64,000 nucleotides of DNA from Rapana venosa (Eukaryota > Mollusca > Gastropoda > Neogastropoda > Muricidae), in the NCBI GenBank assembly GCA_028751875.1, contig CM054134.1:73658284-73722283 (forward strand), in the 5' to 3' direction. Each line of letters starts with the position of its first letter. Positions within the stretch are counted from its first letter, which is position 1. A program made the translations under genes and the position numbers. Below the pieces are notes generated by a model. The model was not told the origin of the DNA. It did not search any database and saw only the letters and a list, made by a program, of their open reading frames with translations. This document shows positions 13,124 through 26,300 of this stretch, piece after piece.

Positions 13124-13515
13124 ATGGTGATAGATGTGAGGAGATGAGAGAGATGATGTGAGAGATGTCGACGAGATGAGAGATTTGACAATAGAGAGAG
13201 AGATGAGAGAGAGTGAAGAGAGAGAGAGAAGACGAGGGAGCACATAATTATATAATGTAAGTATAATGTATCGTGTTGTGTGTGCGTGTGTGTGTTTGAG
13301 TGTGTGGTGTGTGTTTGTGTGTGTGTAGTGTGTGTGAATTTTGTTGTGATGTGGGTGTGAGTGAGTGTGTGTGTGTGGTTGTGTGTGTGTACTAGCCCAT
13401 GAGGTAGAGTGAGAGTGTGATTGTGTGTGTGTAATGTATGTGTGTGGTGATTGTGGATGCGGACGTCGTGTGTGCTTGATGTGTGTGTGTGTGTGTGTGT
13501 TGTGTGTGCGTGTAG
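13020..13515. repeat. (TG)n/(GA)n-rich simple sequence
   Basis: TG runs at 13078-13125 and 13270-13510, with a GAGA-rich part between them. The long minus-strand frames here are His/Thr repeats. Confidence 0.9.
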
Positions 13516-13659
13516 CTCCTATCGTCCGTGTATCCTGAATCACAAACAATTTATAATTTTATAAGAGCTTGTGCTATTGCTTATTATGCTCAATATATTG
13601 TTGATTTTTTTTTTGGCGAAAAGGCTTTCATGGTTTTCTTGTATAAACCAATTTCAACT

Positions 13660-15320
13660 GTTAGTGTTCTTGCTTTTTAGGTCAATGTGTTTTTTTGTTT
13701 GTTAATCAACGCTTGTCTTGCACATTTAAAGATGAATTGGTTCCAAATGTAGACAAGGAAACCGGAAAGGGATCTGAAAAACAAAAAAGCCCATCGCATG
13801 ATGTGGTTTTCATAATAACTGATCTCGGTCCTTGTAAAGTTTCACTCGAGTTTGTTAAGAATGTATTAAGCTTTGGGACGTCCTCGCATTGTATCCTGTA
13901 TCTCTCTCAATTCATGAACACAAATTTAATCGAAGAAGAACGTCATTGGTTAGTTACCATTTTGATGCTAGGACATAAGTGGTATAAAACGAGTGACGTG
14001 TTTTGGTCATGACAGGAGCTTGTCATCAGCGCAGTTTGTAGCAAACATTACCGTCAACTGCGATGACGTTTAAGGTTGATTTAGTTGATATCATTACGAT
14101 TTAACAACGATCGTGTAGATCAATCATTCCTGAAATCAACACTAGAAATTTGTTTACGAGGAAAACGGGGTACGATTTAATTTACAAGTTGATCAGCTAG
14201 TCGTGACAAAAACCATAATCCGTTTCCTGTCAAGACTATAATGAGCTAAACGTTTTTATCGGCCCAAATTTCAAACAGTGCAGAGAAAAACACAGAAAAA
14301 ACAAAAGTGACTGCCAGGTAGTATATGTCAACAACATAACCAGAGCATTCCTATAAAAAGAATCAATAACTGAATGACGAAAAAACGCGAGACAATGTTA
14401 GTATGTTCTAGAATCTAACGGCGGAGACAGGAAACCTTTGCTATCTTGGTTTCGTGTCAAACACAAAGTGGGTTAATACTTGTGTTTTAAGCTCACGAAA
14501 ACTAATTCCCAAAAATACATTCAAACACTGAAAATAATCACTTCTGTCGCTAATTGTTCAAATAAAACACGAATAGCGTCTAGTAAATAGAAAGAGAAAG
14601 TAAAACTTCAACAAGAATGTTCGGTTTCGTTCAAGAAAATCGTACTATTTTTGTTCATGTCCTAACCGTAACGCCGCACAACAAAAAACTGGATTATTTA
14701 ATATTTTGTGGCCAAATGTATTTCTTGACATAACAACCATTTCCAATTACTGTAGATGGCTTTTTTATTTCTTTCGAGTTAAAAAAGGGGGAATAAGCGT
14801 TCATCAAATGAAACGATCTTAAATGTAACCCACAGCTAACAAGCCAAAGCATGTGGATCAGCAACAGAGAACCTGCCACCAAAAAACAAGCAATTTCATA
14901 ATTTAAACACGATAGTTTACGATTATTAACCTCTGGTTGGCAACAGTAAATACTATTGGAAAAGAAAATATTCCCTTCTCCTTCGCCATAAAAAATGCGA
15001 TAGAAGCGAAGTAATGCTCTTGATAAATGCTGCCGTTGTTTTGCGGACACCTTCGGTCGTGGTCATGAGAAACTGTTTGGAAGAAGACAAAGACGGACAT
15101 AGTATAGAATCGCGAGTTGATTCCTTTGGGTGGAAAAAATGTATGTGCCTGAAGAATGAGAATTTTTTGGTCAAGGTGTAGTGCCAGCGATAAAAATCGT
15201 CGCGTCAGTGAAGGAACTGCGCTCGAAGTTTTGCACCAAATTTAAGTCGGTCAGGTTGTGACGTTTAAAAATGAGAAAACGATTTTTGTTGATAATTGGT
15301 GGTTAAAGCCTTGAACGTGG
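13660..15320. other. CpG-retaining block, possible promoter or 5' UTR region
   Basis: This block keeps many more CpG dinucleotides than its flanks. It holds open frames at 13695-14012 (+) and 14694-15050 (-) that begin with non-ATG codons and resemble no family I know. It lies upstream, in the minus-strand sense, of the exon at 8076-8225, so a promoter or 5' UTR exon of that gene is possible. That is inference from position and CpG content only. Confidence 0.3.
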
Positions 15321-16460
15321 GTAGGAAGGTTGCTGATCAAAAAATCGTTTTTTATTTTACTGTTAATGTTTACTTTTATCAGTGGAGCTATAAATGGTGG
15401 ATAGATATATTTAGTTCTTTGTGAGAGATTTTTAAAATTGGGCCTGACTTTGGGGAAACCAAAGCGTCACGGACACACAAGGGTATTTAATTCCACCTTA
15501 TTTATTGTTTTTCATGAAAAAAATAGAAAGATGTTCTGTTGGGAGTTGAAACAACATGGGCATTAATTATAATACAAATTGTGGTTCAATATCTAGCAGT
15601 TCTATGATAGTCAGAAGAACAATTCTGTAAAAACATATGCAGATCCATCATGTCTACGCAAATAGCCATGTTGGAATGAGCACATTTTGTAAAAGAAACT
15701 TCAATATTTTAAAAAAAGACAACAAGTACTCCATTTTTAATCTCTTTTTAAATTTATTTCTTTAATCAACTTAACCAGTAACCAGCATTCCACTACTAGT
15801 TACAAACTAAATTCAGTAAATGGTAGATGTGTGAAGTAGGTCATATCATACCTCACATGTTTCTGAGAATGTCCTACAATAATTACTAACATTCAAGAAG
15901 GAAATTTCAAAATTAGACTACACTTCTTCTCGCTGATCTGAGTCATTGGTCACACAACTTATACTATATAGATTATTACTAGATTCACATTATTTTGGAA
16001 GGAAAATTTATGGCGTTATCATAGACTCTTACTCTAGTTGACTGGTCAACAGTAATGAGTATACTTATAGTTCTTTATACTGTTATAGTTATACTGGCTC
16101 TCTCTATTTTAGGCTGAGAAAAATGACACTGTGGCAGCACACCATTCATAGTGCCTAGTAATAGTGGGTTAACATGCCATATATAAACGATTTACTATTA
16201 CAGTATTACTATTAGTATTACTATTAGGCAAGGAATAGGTTAACCTAGCAAAAGCTCTGATATTATGTGTAAAATGTGAAATGATGTATTCTTACAATCT
16301 TAGTGATCAATCTGCTCAGAAAACATTAAAAAATCCAATAGTATTGTATATAACTAAATAAAGTAGGAGTGACTTAAAATTAAATGAGATATATCATATA
16401 TACATTTTGTCAGGTTTTTGCTAATCTTTTTGTGGCTTTTTTGTTTTGTTTTGTTCTGTT
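15321..16460. other. AT-rich non-coding stretch
   Basis: No gene or recognised repeat. Short TATTACTATTA-type simple sequence near 16190-16225. Confidence 0.5.
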
Positions 16461-16462
16461 AT

Positions 16463-16465
16463 GTG

Positions 16466-16515
<50 letters not shown>

Positions 16516-16600
16516 GTGTGTGTTGGTGTGTGTGTGGTGTGTTGTTTGGGTTGATTTTTGTGGGCTTTTTTTTTGGGGGGGGGGGGGGGGGGGGGGATTG
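16463..16600. repeat. (TG)n microsatellite plus poly-G run
   Basis: TG units at 16465-16545, then a ~21-bp G run at 16576-16596. The open frames in both directions are repeat translations. Confidence 0.95.
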
Positions 16601-17587
16601 GGGGGTAGAGGAGAGGGCACAAAACGTGACTAAAAACATTTAGGAATTTGTGTGATGACATGATCACATACAAATAATGAGAACAAACTCCTATTCCAGT
16701 CATGATGGCTTTAGTCTAGATCTAGATTCTATTCCATCAAAAGAAAACGATTCTGCCCCTAAACCCCACTGTTCTTTAAAAAACAAAACACCCATATAAA
16801 CAAAAACCTGATCATACAATATAAAATCACTAGGCCCTGTGCGTTAAAAAAACCCAACCCAAACCTGTTAGGCTATCATCTACGATGCGTCTACATTGAT
16901 CACTGTCATCAGTACTGGAGACTAAGTCATTTTAGAGTCTGGATCTGGATCAATACGTCGCAGTAACCACTTCTGGCTTTACGCGACGGGTCATGACTGA
17001 TCAGTGAATGCCCCTGATGTGTAACACGTGATACTACGGTTGAGCAAAGATTCAGTAAAATACTTACATATTAAATAAGCGTGAAGCACTGCTTATTCCC
17101 TCTCCACAACAGTGTATAAGTCTATACTCCACCGTATGCAGTACCCCTGTCTTCTTAGATTTCTTATTCTACTCCAATGCAAGTGGAGGCGGTGATGATG
17201 ACAGGGATCACACCACAGTAAACACAAGGGCATTTGTATTGGGGCTGTTGATTGGTAGATGTCCAAAGCTGTGAAGTACTCTCCTTTCCCATGGTATAAT
17301 TATGTATGAATATTGATAATTTAGTAGTTAAAAATAATAAGTCTATATTTTGGTAACGTCATTTTTTTTAACCTAGCATCTACTCGTTTACAAGCTATGT
17401 AAGATTCTCACAGAGAATTTGGCCAAATATGCTTTTGGCGGTCTTAATAGGCATCACAAACAGGCTCACTTTAATTCATTTCCGGTAAAACTCGTGCTGA
17501 AGACATTTCGCGACAGAACAGCTTAAAAAGGTTTGAAATAAAATTTATCAACCATCATTATTCTTACAAACTAGGATGAATTAAAAT
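16601..17587. other. No recognisable gene
   Basis: Mixed-composition sequence with a few CpGs near 16880-17040. No exon, RNA gene or known repeat recognised. Confidence 0.45.
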
Positions 17588-18283
17588 GATAAGTAATAAT
17601 TGTTCAAAATATAGTGCATAGTAATGTAAGTAAATACCTATATTTAAAATATAAAAATGCGTTGTACTTGTAGACTGTACAATCCCAGAGACCCGAAAAA
17701 AAAATCGAACAGCTCCGCTAGAACTCGTTCATTCAAATCAAAATGATTTTTGTTTTCTTTGTGCTTGCCGTAACATGAGTCCAACTGTCGGTTTGAATGT
17801 TAGCTGTGATAATTCTTCCTGCGTAGCCCTGACTTTTTGTATTGTAGGCCTATTCACTTGTACTTATGGTAGTGGTACATCGGCAGTGACCCATTCATTG
17901 TTTCAGTATCAGACTATTAGTATTACTAACACTATGTTTCTGTTTTATTTGTGATTCTTGCATTCATGAGTTGAACTTGTTCTGTTCATAACTTCATGTT
18001 TTGTTGTATTTGTTGCTATCAATTATGTAAGAATCATAAGTGCAGCAGTCCAGACACCACTTGAAATTAGAACAATTACATAATTTCACACCATATTTAA
18101 AACATTTAATATGATTTATGCAGTATACACTTCAATACATATATAATTTATAAATATTACCCCCCCCCCAAAAAAAAACAAAATTACATTAGGCAGTCGT
18201 TCACCCACACAATGCAATAGTTTCATAAGAAATGGGTTTTAAACCCCCCAAAAGATAATAGGATTTTACTATGATTTAATAGT
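17588..18283. repeat. Tandem segmental duplication, copy 1 (~696 bp)
   Basis: Begins at gataagtaataattgttcaa and is followed head-to-tail by a nearly identical copy. Differences are scattered single bases and a few short indels. A 9-A run in this copy, against 8 A in copy 2, breaks the reading frame that is open for 96 codons in copy 2. Confidence 0.93.
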
Positions 18284-18975
18284 GATAAGTAATAATTGTT
18301 CAAAATGATAATGCACTGAGTATGTAAGTAAATACCTATATTTAAAATATAAAAATGCGTTGTACTTGTAGACTGTACAATCCCAGAGACCCGAAAAAAA
18401 ATCGAACAGCTCCGCTAGAACTCGTTCATTCAAATCAAAATGATTTTTGTTTTCTTTGTGCTTGCCATAACATGAGTCAAACTGTCGGTTTGAATGTTAG
18501 GTGTGATAATTCTTCCTGCGTAGCCCTGACTTTTTGTATTGTAGGCCTATTCACTTGTACTTATGGTAGTGGTACATCGGCAGTGACCCCTTCATTGTTT
18601 CAGTATCAGACTATTACTAACACTATGTTTCTGTTTTATTTGTGATTCTTGCATTCATGAGTTGAACTTGTTCTGTTCATGTTTTGTCGTATTTGTTGCT
18701 ATCAATTATGTAAGAATCATAAGTGCAGCAGTCCAGACACCACTTGAAATTAGAACAATTATATAATTTTACACCATATTTAAAACATTTAATATGATTT
18801 ATGCAGTATACACTTCAATACATATATAATTTATAAATATTACCCCCCCCCCCCAAAAAAAAAAGAAAAAAAGAAAATTACATTAGGCATTCACCCACAC
18901 AATGCAATAGTTTCATAAGAAATGGGTTTTAAACCCCCCAAAAGATAATAGGATTTTACTATGATGACCCAGTGC
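18284..18975. repeat. Tandem segmental duplication, copy 2 (~692 bp)
   Basis: Second copy of the unit. It contains a plus-strand 96-codon open frame (18355-18645) with several Cys residues. I recognise no family, and the frame is interrupted in copy 1, so coding capacity is doubtful. Confidence 0.93.
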
Positions 18976-19049
18976 ACAATACACTCAGCTGCTGTAGCAA
19001 TGGTCCACTTCTGTTTTACTGATTAAAAAACACTGTATATCTAAAAAAA

Positions 19050-19620
19050 GTTAAATCTTTCTTCTTTTCATTGAGTGCATTTTTATTTCTGTGGCTTGTG
19101 TATCGTCAATACGCAAAGCGTGTGAATGAGGTTTGCGTTCCGCTAAAAAATGATGCGCGGCCTCCATTTCCGCGCACATGGACAAATCTTCAAAGAGACA
19201 TGACCACTTTGAATCCGATGCGTATTCGCGACAGACAACTATTGTCACTATATTTGGTATCATTGTGTTCAGATTTTATTGTAGAATACCAAGATGGGTG
19301 AAAGTTTTTTCATATCTGGCTAATTTTCGCGAAAAACGAGATTTTTGGCGGTACACGATCTCCGACGGCGAACTCCGAAGAACCTGTAGCTTAAAATAGC
19401 CAATACTCAGGTGAAAATCAAACTAGACGACCTATTTGTACTAATTTGGGAATGGGTTAATGTATTCATGGACTGTCGTTCACCCGCAAACCAATAAAAG
19501 CGAAGTGTTCAAACTGCGGAAAGTTTGTTAACGCAAGGGCAAGGACGAACGGACATCGCGAACTGATCTTGAACCGATTTTGTCAACAATCAACGAATTT
19601 TTTCGATTTACAGGGTAAAT
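19050..19620. promoter_or_regulatory. CpG-rich island-like block, candidate promoter region
   Basis: CpG-dense sequence (for example gatgcgcggcctccatttcc and ttggcggtacacgatctccg) inside an AT-rich background. It lies 3.6-4.1 kb 5' of the start codon of the plus-strand gene at 23184, whose first coding exon is preceded by a splice acceptor and therefore needs an upstream 5' UTR exon. It could hold that promoter, or belong to an unseen gene. No TATA or initiator element is convincing. Confidence 0.3.
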
Positions 19621-20620
19621 TTAATAAATGTTTCAATATAGATCATCAATATAACAGTTTATTTATACAAAGATCGCGTGGTTTGCGTAATAATTCGTGC
19701 GATCGTTGAAAACGAAGACTTAGAAAAGGACTATTACAATTGTTGTCGATCTTCCGACATGTGCGAACCGGAAAGAAGAAAGCATGCCCGATTTCGTCAG
19801 ATATTTCCACAAAATCACTTCACAAATTTACAATGATTGCAAAATAAAATAGTTTGAACGTATCTCTATACAATGTATTTTTTTGGTAAGGTTACATGGT
19901 GAAATAGCGATCATATTTAACGATTTGCTGAATGACCAGCCTAACCAAGAGAAGATAATCCGAGATCATCGTGATTCCGTGATTTTGTGAAGCAAACGTT
20001 GTCCCCGTTTTTTGTTTTTTGTTTTGACTAATTCACACTTCAGTATCATTTTTAGTGAATTGAAAGTGGAGTTTAGTTTATTTTCTTTGTTTAGTTGTGC
20101 CGTGGGATTTTTTTAGTTACGCAATCTTTCCATAAATTAATGTGATATCAGTGAGTTTCTTCTCCTGCAACATATACAAGGTAGAGTTACATGTCAGTGC
20201 AGTAATACTCAATAGTGAGCTTATTATTATCTTTTGTATTATTATTACCATACACAATACATATTAGTACAGTGTCTATCAGCCTAGCATTCCCTCCCCC
20301 ACCCCCCACCCCCCATCCCATTCATTTCCCTTTTCCATTATTTTGGGGTTGATTCAGATATTGAAATAAAGAGGAATACATTTATATTTATTTTTTGACA
20401 ATGACAAATAATTTAATGTGTTAGGCTTTGGGCCCATTCACATGGGGGAAGGGGGATCGAAAGGTCCGATAATTACATACACAACGAACAATTTACATTC
20501 ACAGGATCTTTGCGAATGGAAGTCTGATCACGGTAATGTTCATAGTCACATTACAACAATAATATTGACTGTCACTGTCATCACTGCCTGAAGAGGAAGG
20601 TGAAGCTTGTCAAAGCCGTG
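19621..20620. other. No recognisable gene
   Basis: Mixed sequence with a short C-rich patch at 20295-20320. Nothing else recognised. Confidence 0.45.
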
Positions 20621-20623
20621 TCT

Positions 20624-21638
20624 CTATCGGTGTGGCCATGATGTCTGCTGTTTTCCGGGTGGTGTGGAAAGGTTTCCTTTTTCGCCATTTGCCAGACTGA
20701 GTCTGTCTTCTCTTAAACTAAAGCTGTTGTCCATTTTACGCAAGTCCCTTTGCATCTTTTCAATACACTTGATTATTTGCCTTCATTCATTTCAAGACGG
20801 TTGGTTTGCTTTGACTTGCTGACTGACGATGTATCTTCCACATCACAACCTCTTCCTGACACAGTCTCGTTTTTTTCTGCCATAGCTTCTTCTGCTGTGT
20901 GTTCTGTTGGTGTTTGTGACATTGCCACTGTCTCATCAGCAAAATCTTCTGTTTGCACACTCCAGTCATCACCCTTCTCTCCATCATCACCATCATTTAC
21001 ACGCACATCCATGTGCGGTGTCTTCACTAGCAAGGAATTCTCTGCCTCATACATGTATCACAGGACTGGTTGGCCTGCTGTGCTGCACGTGCACATTCCG
21101 CCACACATGGAGCGGTGTTGTATGTGTCAGTGGCATAGAAAGTGTCATGTGCAGTGGCATTCTGTGTTGTATAGTACAGACTTGGTGGCGTAGGGAGAAA
21201 GAGGCCTGAGGGAGGTGAAGACGAACTTGCCTGCATTCGTTCCTCTGTCCTCGATGTCTTGTGCACCTCCGCCCTCCTTTTGTCCCTGGCAACTTGCGCT
21301 GGACTCTTCCTACGATACACTGCACTGTCAGTTGGAGTGTGTGCAACGGGTTGGCCAGTTGGTGTCAGTCGCAATACAATAACAGTTTGATCGTCCCTAC
21401 TGTCTATTTTGAATGACGTTAAATACATTTCCTGCAAAAAGGTGTTTAGAACACGCTCTTAGCGCGAAGGCAATCCTGTCACTGGCATATTGAACGTCTT
21501 TTATACAAAATAACACCAAGATTACTCACTGCTTTTCAAAATTTCTTCCTGCTGGTAGCCAAGCAAGGGAAGCCACTCAAGAGGAATACATATTTGCAAG
21601 TTTCTGGAATATGTGCCGTTGAAGGACTCGTCTGCCAT
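20624..21638 (-). pseudogene. Two-exon gene with KSPxQxxRDxxR motif, frameshifted
   Basis: Exon 1 (21530-21638) starts at ATGG in strong context and encodes 36 residues (MADESFNGTYSRNL..., ending EEILKS) up to a gtgagt donor. After a 98-nt intron, an acceptor (cctttttgcag) opens exon 2, which reads EMYLTSFKIDSRDD, TVIVLRLTP and then YRRKSPAQVARDKRRAEV, followed by Ser/Pro-rich sequence. The frame then shifts near 21050 into an acidic segment (HMDVRVNDGDDGEKGDD...) and again near 20780 into QIIKCIEKMQRDLRKMD..., with a stop at 20624-20626. The exon 1 to exon 2 junction is also out of phase by one base. Codon character stays coding-like across all breaks, so this is either a young pseudogene or a gene hit by sequence errors. 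I recall similar RRKSPxQ modules in uncharacterised invertebrate proteins but cannot name a function. Confidence 0.6.
21530..21638 (-). CDS. Exon 1 of the KSPxQ-motif gene
   Basis: Starts at ATG 21638-21636 (AAAATGG context) and gives 36 codons plus one base, ending AGC A|gtgagt. The following exon is in phase 0, which conflicts with this phase-1 end. A one-base indel or a missed site is needed to join them. Confidence 0.6.
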
Positions 21639-22136
21639 TTTAATTGGCTATGCAAGAGAAGAAACTGACACTAGACTGACAGTGACAGTTTGTAAAAAGG
21701 CTCTTGTGGCCAATACTTTTGTAAGTACAAAATTTTATTTGAAAAGAATTTCATTGAAGTTCAGCTGTAGTTCAATCATAGGATGAGGTACTGATATGTA
21801 GAACAAAGATGGGATTGTTGGAATTGCTTGTAAGAATTGTCAAACAGTAAACAGGTATGAAGCATTTTGGGAAAACTGAAAGTTGACTTGCTGAGCAAAC
21901 TATGCTATGCATACGAGTGACTCGTACTACGAGTCGTAGAAAAAAAAAGCTCTAACATCACGCCTGTCCATGCATGCACAAGGCAGTACAAGAGTGCTCC
22001 CATAATAATATCACCTTACACATGTGTGTGTGTACACTCATGCATGTACATGCATGCACTGATGCATACTGTGCAGAATTTCTGAAGCAAACTTATAATA
22101 TTTCTTTTGAAACACATCCAGAGTTTGATTTTAGGA

Positions 22137-22138
<2 letters not shown>

Positions 22139-22198
<60 letters not shown>

Positions 22199-22217
22199 TC
22201 TCTCTCTCTCTCTCTCT
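22139..22217. repeat. (CT)n microsatellite
   Basis: Nearly pure CT run. Confidence 0.95.
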
Positions 22218-22439
22218 TCCCCCTTAAATTAAAAAAAAAGTGCTGAAGACTGGGCCTGTTATGGTTCAGTGCAGATGGTTAGCATTTTTAGAATCCATTG
22301 ACACTGACAGGGAATGCAAATGCACACATAATTATTTAATAACTGGGAATAAGTGTTGTGATAACCTGTGCGGTCATTGGGGAGGGATGACAAATTTACA
22401 GAAATCGCGCGCACACACATACTGTTGACATGTTCAGAC

Positions 22440-22585
22440 ATCACCTGCATAGTCAGAATGTGGATCATGGGATGCCTAAGTAAGTTGATCGCTGGTAAAT
22501 GGTCACATAGTGACATACGCAAGATTCTCACCAATTGTCAACCTTTGAGCTGTAGCCAAGGAATAAAAAACAAAAACATCACTTC
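22440..22585 (+). mobile_element. SINE family B fragment, diverged
   Basis: Contains aatggtcacatagtgacata, cgcaagattctcaccaattg and gagctgtagccaaggaataa, diverged from the copy at 46790-46900. Confidence 0.55.
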
Positions 22586-22814
22586 ATTTTCTGAGTTAAA
22601 TTTTACTCAAGTTCGGTTTGAACTTTGGTCATCTTTGCACTCTTAGTCTTACTGACAAAGCAGCATGATATTAGTACTGTTATCAAACTACTATTTTTGA
22701 GTATTGATGCAGATATTTTTTCTTAGAATGTAAACCTTGAGTTGACATGACTCAGACTGATTGATATTTGCTGTAAGAATCATTTAGAATGCAAGCACCG
22801 CTACATAATTCTTC

Positions 22815-22905
22815 AGATTTGGTGTTAAGATAAATTCATGAATGAAATAAGTAGAGTTTTATGGTGTTAAGATAAATTCATGAATGAAATAAGTAGAGTT
22901 TTATG
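22815..22905. repeat. Perfect 42-bp tandem duplication
   Basis: The unit ggtgttaagataaattcatg...gtagagttttat occurs twice, adjacent and identical. Confidence 0.95.
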
Positions 22906-23183
22906 TTTTGTTTGTTGTTTATTTACAATACAAATTTGAAGTAATTAATTGCACTTTGCAGGAATTCTTTTTGCCTACAAGTGCTATCAAACACTTTGTT
23001 TTAGAAATTATGCTTTTATGTGTCGTAAAGTAATTTTTAAAAAAAGGAATTTACGCTGCAATCTTTTGCTGAAGAATGGAACCTCCCTCTTTTTAAATGC
23101 TGTGGGGTTTTGTTTTATTATTATTGATCAGGTCATATATAATAATATATATATGTCATTTTCTGTTCAGGTTTTACAACAGC

Positions 23184-23394
23184 ATGGCAGATCAGGTAGA
23201 AGACAAAGATGTTCCAATGGAGGATGCGGAAGTGGCAGCGGAGGATGAAGACGAGTTGCTAGGGACCAAAGACGAGTCCGAGAACAAGAATGGAGATGAG
23301 AAAAAACCTGAGGAGGAGGAAGAGGAGGAATGTGACAGCGGAGCAGCCAGTGATGCTGAATTTGGGGCCGAAGATGACCGTAATAGACAGGCTG
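23184..23394 (+). CDS. Unrecognised gene, coding exon 1
   Basis: ATG at 23184 follows acceptor ttctgttcag|GTTTTACAACAGC. Encodes the acidic N terminus MADQVEDKDVPMEDAE... and ends CAG GCT G|gtgagt (phase 1). Confidence 0.85.
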
Positions 23395-26300
23395 GTGAGT
23401 AGCGTACAATTGTTTTATGATAGTTCACTGTCAGTTCTCAGCTGTTGGATCACGGGGATTCCTATGCTCTATCATGAAAATGAGATGATATGATGACAAA
23501 TCCCATGCTTTATCATTCTGGCTGCTCCTGTCATCCATACAGCTGGTCACTAAGATGGTTTTTCTGGATGGGGTTTCAACATTAATGCGCAAAAACTGCC
23601 TGTTGCACAGAGCTCTGTGCGTTGAATTTATGTAGATTATAAAATGATAAGAAGTGAGTACAGGCAGTAAAATGTAATGTGCATAAGATGATTAGCACAT
23701 ATGGGACCTTGGTTTAGTGAACTTCTGTTTCCAGTACCCAGTATATAGCGGTTCCACTGAACGTATCCTGGATTCCCAGAGACTGGAAAACCGGTTTGGG
23801 CTAACAATTTCCCCTTGTCTCCATGGTTTCCATAGCCTGGAATACTGGGACACAGCTGGTCAGCATAAACGGTACACCCCCTGACATCCTGACTACCTAT
23901 GTATCAGAAACCCTGATCCTTTGCAATATTATCAGTGGGCTGGTCAGTGTATGTGAAGGAAAGGTCTACTGCCCCTGGAGAGCCATGAGGAAGTCATTAA
24001 TATGTAAGCGGCTTTATAGCACTTCAGTGGAGAAGTCATTAAGTGTCTGCATGGGACACTGATACCCTGCAAGATAGGTGTTTGGTGTGGACTTTGTTAA
24101 GAGAGTGCAGGCATGTGTGTTTCTTTTCCATAAACAGTTTGTACATGGACATGCGTGTTTATATTGTCCTTGACAGTTTGTATTTTTCTGTTCTAACACC
24201 TACAAGTCACCAACACTGTCATAGATTCGTTAAAACTGCAACAAAAATATTTACTGCATTTACTTTAACACAACAGTCCATGATTCTTGGAGTTGATAAT
24301 GTTCAATTTTAGCGTCATTTCACGTGGTACTAAGTACCTTATTTTTAGAAGTAAGCTCTTCCAGAAACCTGGGAATGAAAGGAAGTGAAGTTTTCCTGGA
24401 GCATGGAAATGAGGGGAATTAACAACTCACAGAAATGTGCAAAGGAAAGAGTTAATAGTCTGGTCTGTAGGATTTGCAGGGGAATAAAGTTCAGACCGGT
24501 AGAAATTCAGAGGGAAAGTCCCCTTACATGGACACCACAGCAGTGACATGACCCTGCATCCTCATTCACTGTCAGCTGAAAAGTTCAGTGCTCCGATCAC
24601 TAGGCTATGCTGCCTCCTAACAGACTGTTTACTCCACTGACTTTACTCCATTTTCAGATCAAGATAACTGGACATGGCACATTGAAATGTACCCCATCTC
24701 TCCTGAGGATTCAGTGCTGGGTAATTTTATCAAGATGGTGGCCACTTCCGAGCAGAGCAACGTGGTCTTCAGGACGTCTGAAAATACAGAAAAAAAAGGG
24801 TAAGGCTTATTGACTGTCAGCATGGGGTGTACTGCCTGAATGTGGGAGAAAAAAAAGCTAAACTGGCACCTGTAAATGAAAGGGATAAAGAATAATAGAG
24901 CTGCCATGTCTGTTGCCAGTAAAAAACCAATAACACTCCCATCCCCCCTCCTCCCCCAACAAAAAAATAAAAAAAGCAAAATGTTACAATGGTCTAAAAG
25001 ATTTGTTTTTGTTGGATTTTTTAAAAGTAAAAAAAACAAACAAAATAAATCCCAACAACAAAAAATGACATACACACAAACCAATTTGAATTCAATTCTT
25101 CATGCTGGTTGAAAGTGGTGGTGGGGGAGTGTTTTGTGTCTATTTGATATTCCCTTTGCTGGGCATAGCAAAATCATATGTTTACTTCCTGCAGGACTGA
25201 AAATGGAGGATTGATGGACTGTGAGTGGGTGTGTGTATTTAATACATGCAGTAGCTTTACAATGCTTTCAAATGTTTTGGTGAAATAAAAGCGGCAAGAT
25301 GCAGAAATAAAGAAACAAACTACTATTTCCCATCCTGTGTTGATTTTTAAATATATTTTTTAAGGATTATATTACATAAGCACACAAGGCGATTGATCAG
25401 TTTGTTTGTGTCCCTGTAAGTGTTGCAATAACTTTGGAATGCATGCATGGATTTTGATAACATAAAAAGATAAAACATTCAGAAACAATTATAGAACCAT
25501 TATTTTCTGCTTACTGTTGGTTTTCTTGTTTTTTATGAAAGATACACAAAGACAAACATTCAGATGATGGCCACTGTGTTTGCTTACAAACATGTTAACT
25601 TTTTGGTTTGAGCAGCTACTGTGTCAAAGTTTCAGATAGTAGCCAATTCACAAAATAAAACTAAGGTGTGTCTGTTGCTGAAAACTTTTCCCAAATAGTA
25701 GCAAATTCACAAAATAAAATAATTGTGGTATCTTTTGCTGAAAACTTGTTTGCTGTTCATAGTAGTTAGACTTTATAGGCTACAGACATGCAGTGTCTGA
25801 AACATGCTGGTCAGTTTTGGTGTGTTTCCAGGGAGGCCCACTTCTACACAAATGACAGTCAGGCAGCCAAAGTAGTGATTAGAACAATCTGCTGCCGAAA
25901 ATTCAGCGTCAGTCGGCCCTTCATCTACTTGTACTACAGGCATGAAGATGGAGACATAGAAACAGGTATTTCTTAGTAAATTGTCTATCACGAGATTTTG
26001 TGTGTTGCATCAGGTTTGAAGGTCATGACTGTTGTCATTTTCTTTTTGTGTGTATTGAAGCTCTTTTGACAGTAGGCTTATCAATATATATATATATATA
26101 CACTCCAGTGAAATATTTTTTTATATAATATATGCCAAAATTTATAGTGCTTTTCATATTATTGACCTGACATGATTCCGATGACATTTGGTCATTGTTT
26201 TGCTTGGTGCTCTTCCGCAGCTAGAGCTCTAAGGTTCACTTGTGGTTGGATTTTGCATTTGCAGCCCTTCACCCACCAAGGTAGGGGCGGTCTGACTTCC

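Noticed and set aside
13695..14012. Plus-strand 105-codon frame preceded by an acceptor-like ctttttag
   Set aside because: It starts with a non-ATG codon, has no donor or partner exon, and resembles no family; kept only as part of a CpG-retaining block.
14694..15050. Minus-strand 118-codon frame with a hydrophobic segment
   Set aside because: GTG start, overlapping frames of similar length, no splice context; more likely 5' non-coding sequence.
19051..19399. Overlapping open frames on both strands near 19.2 kb
   Set aside because: CpG-rich sequence has fewer stop codons by chance; no splice sites or known motif. Interpreted as a possible promoter region.
20750..21209. Plus-strand frames of 100-147 codons at 20.7-21.2 kb
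   Set aside because: They are antisense shadows of the minus-strand KSPxQ-motif gene.
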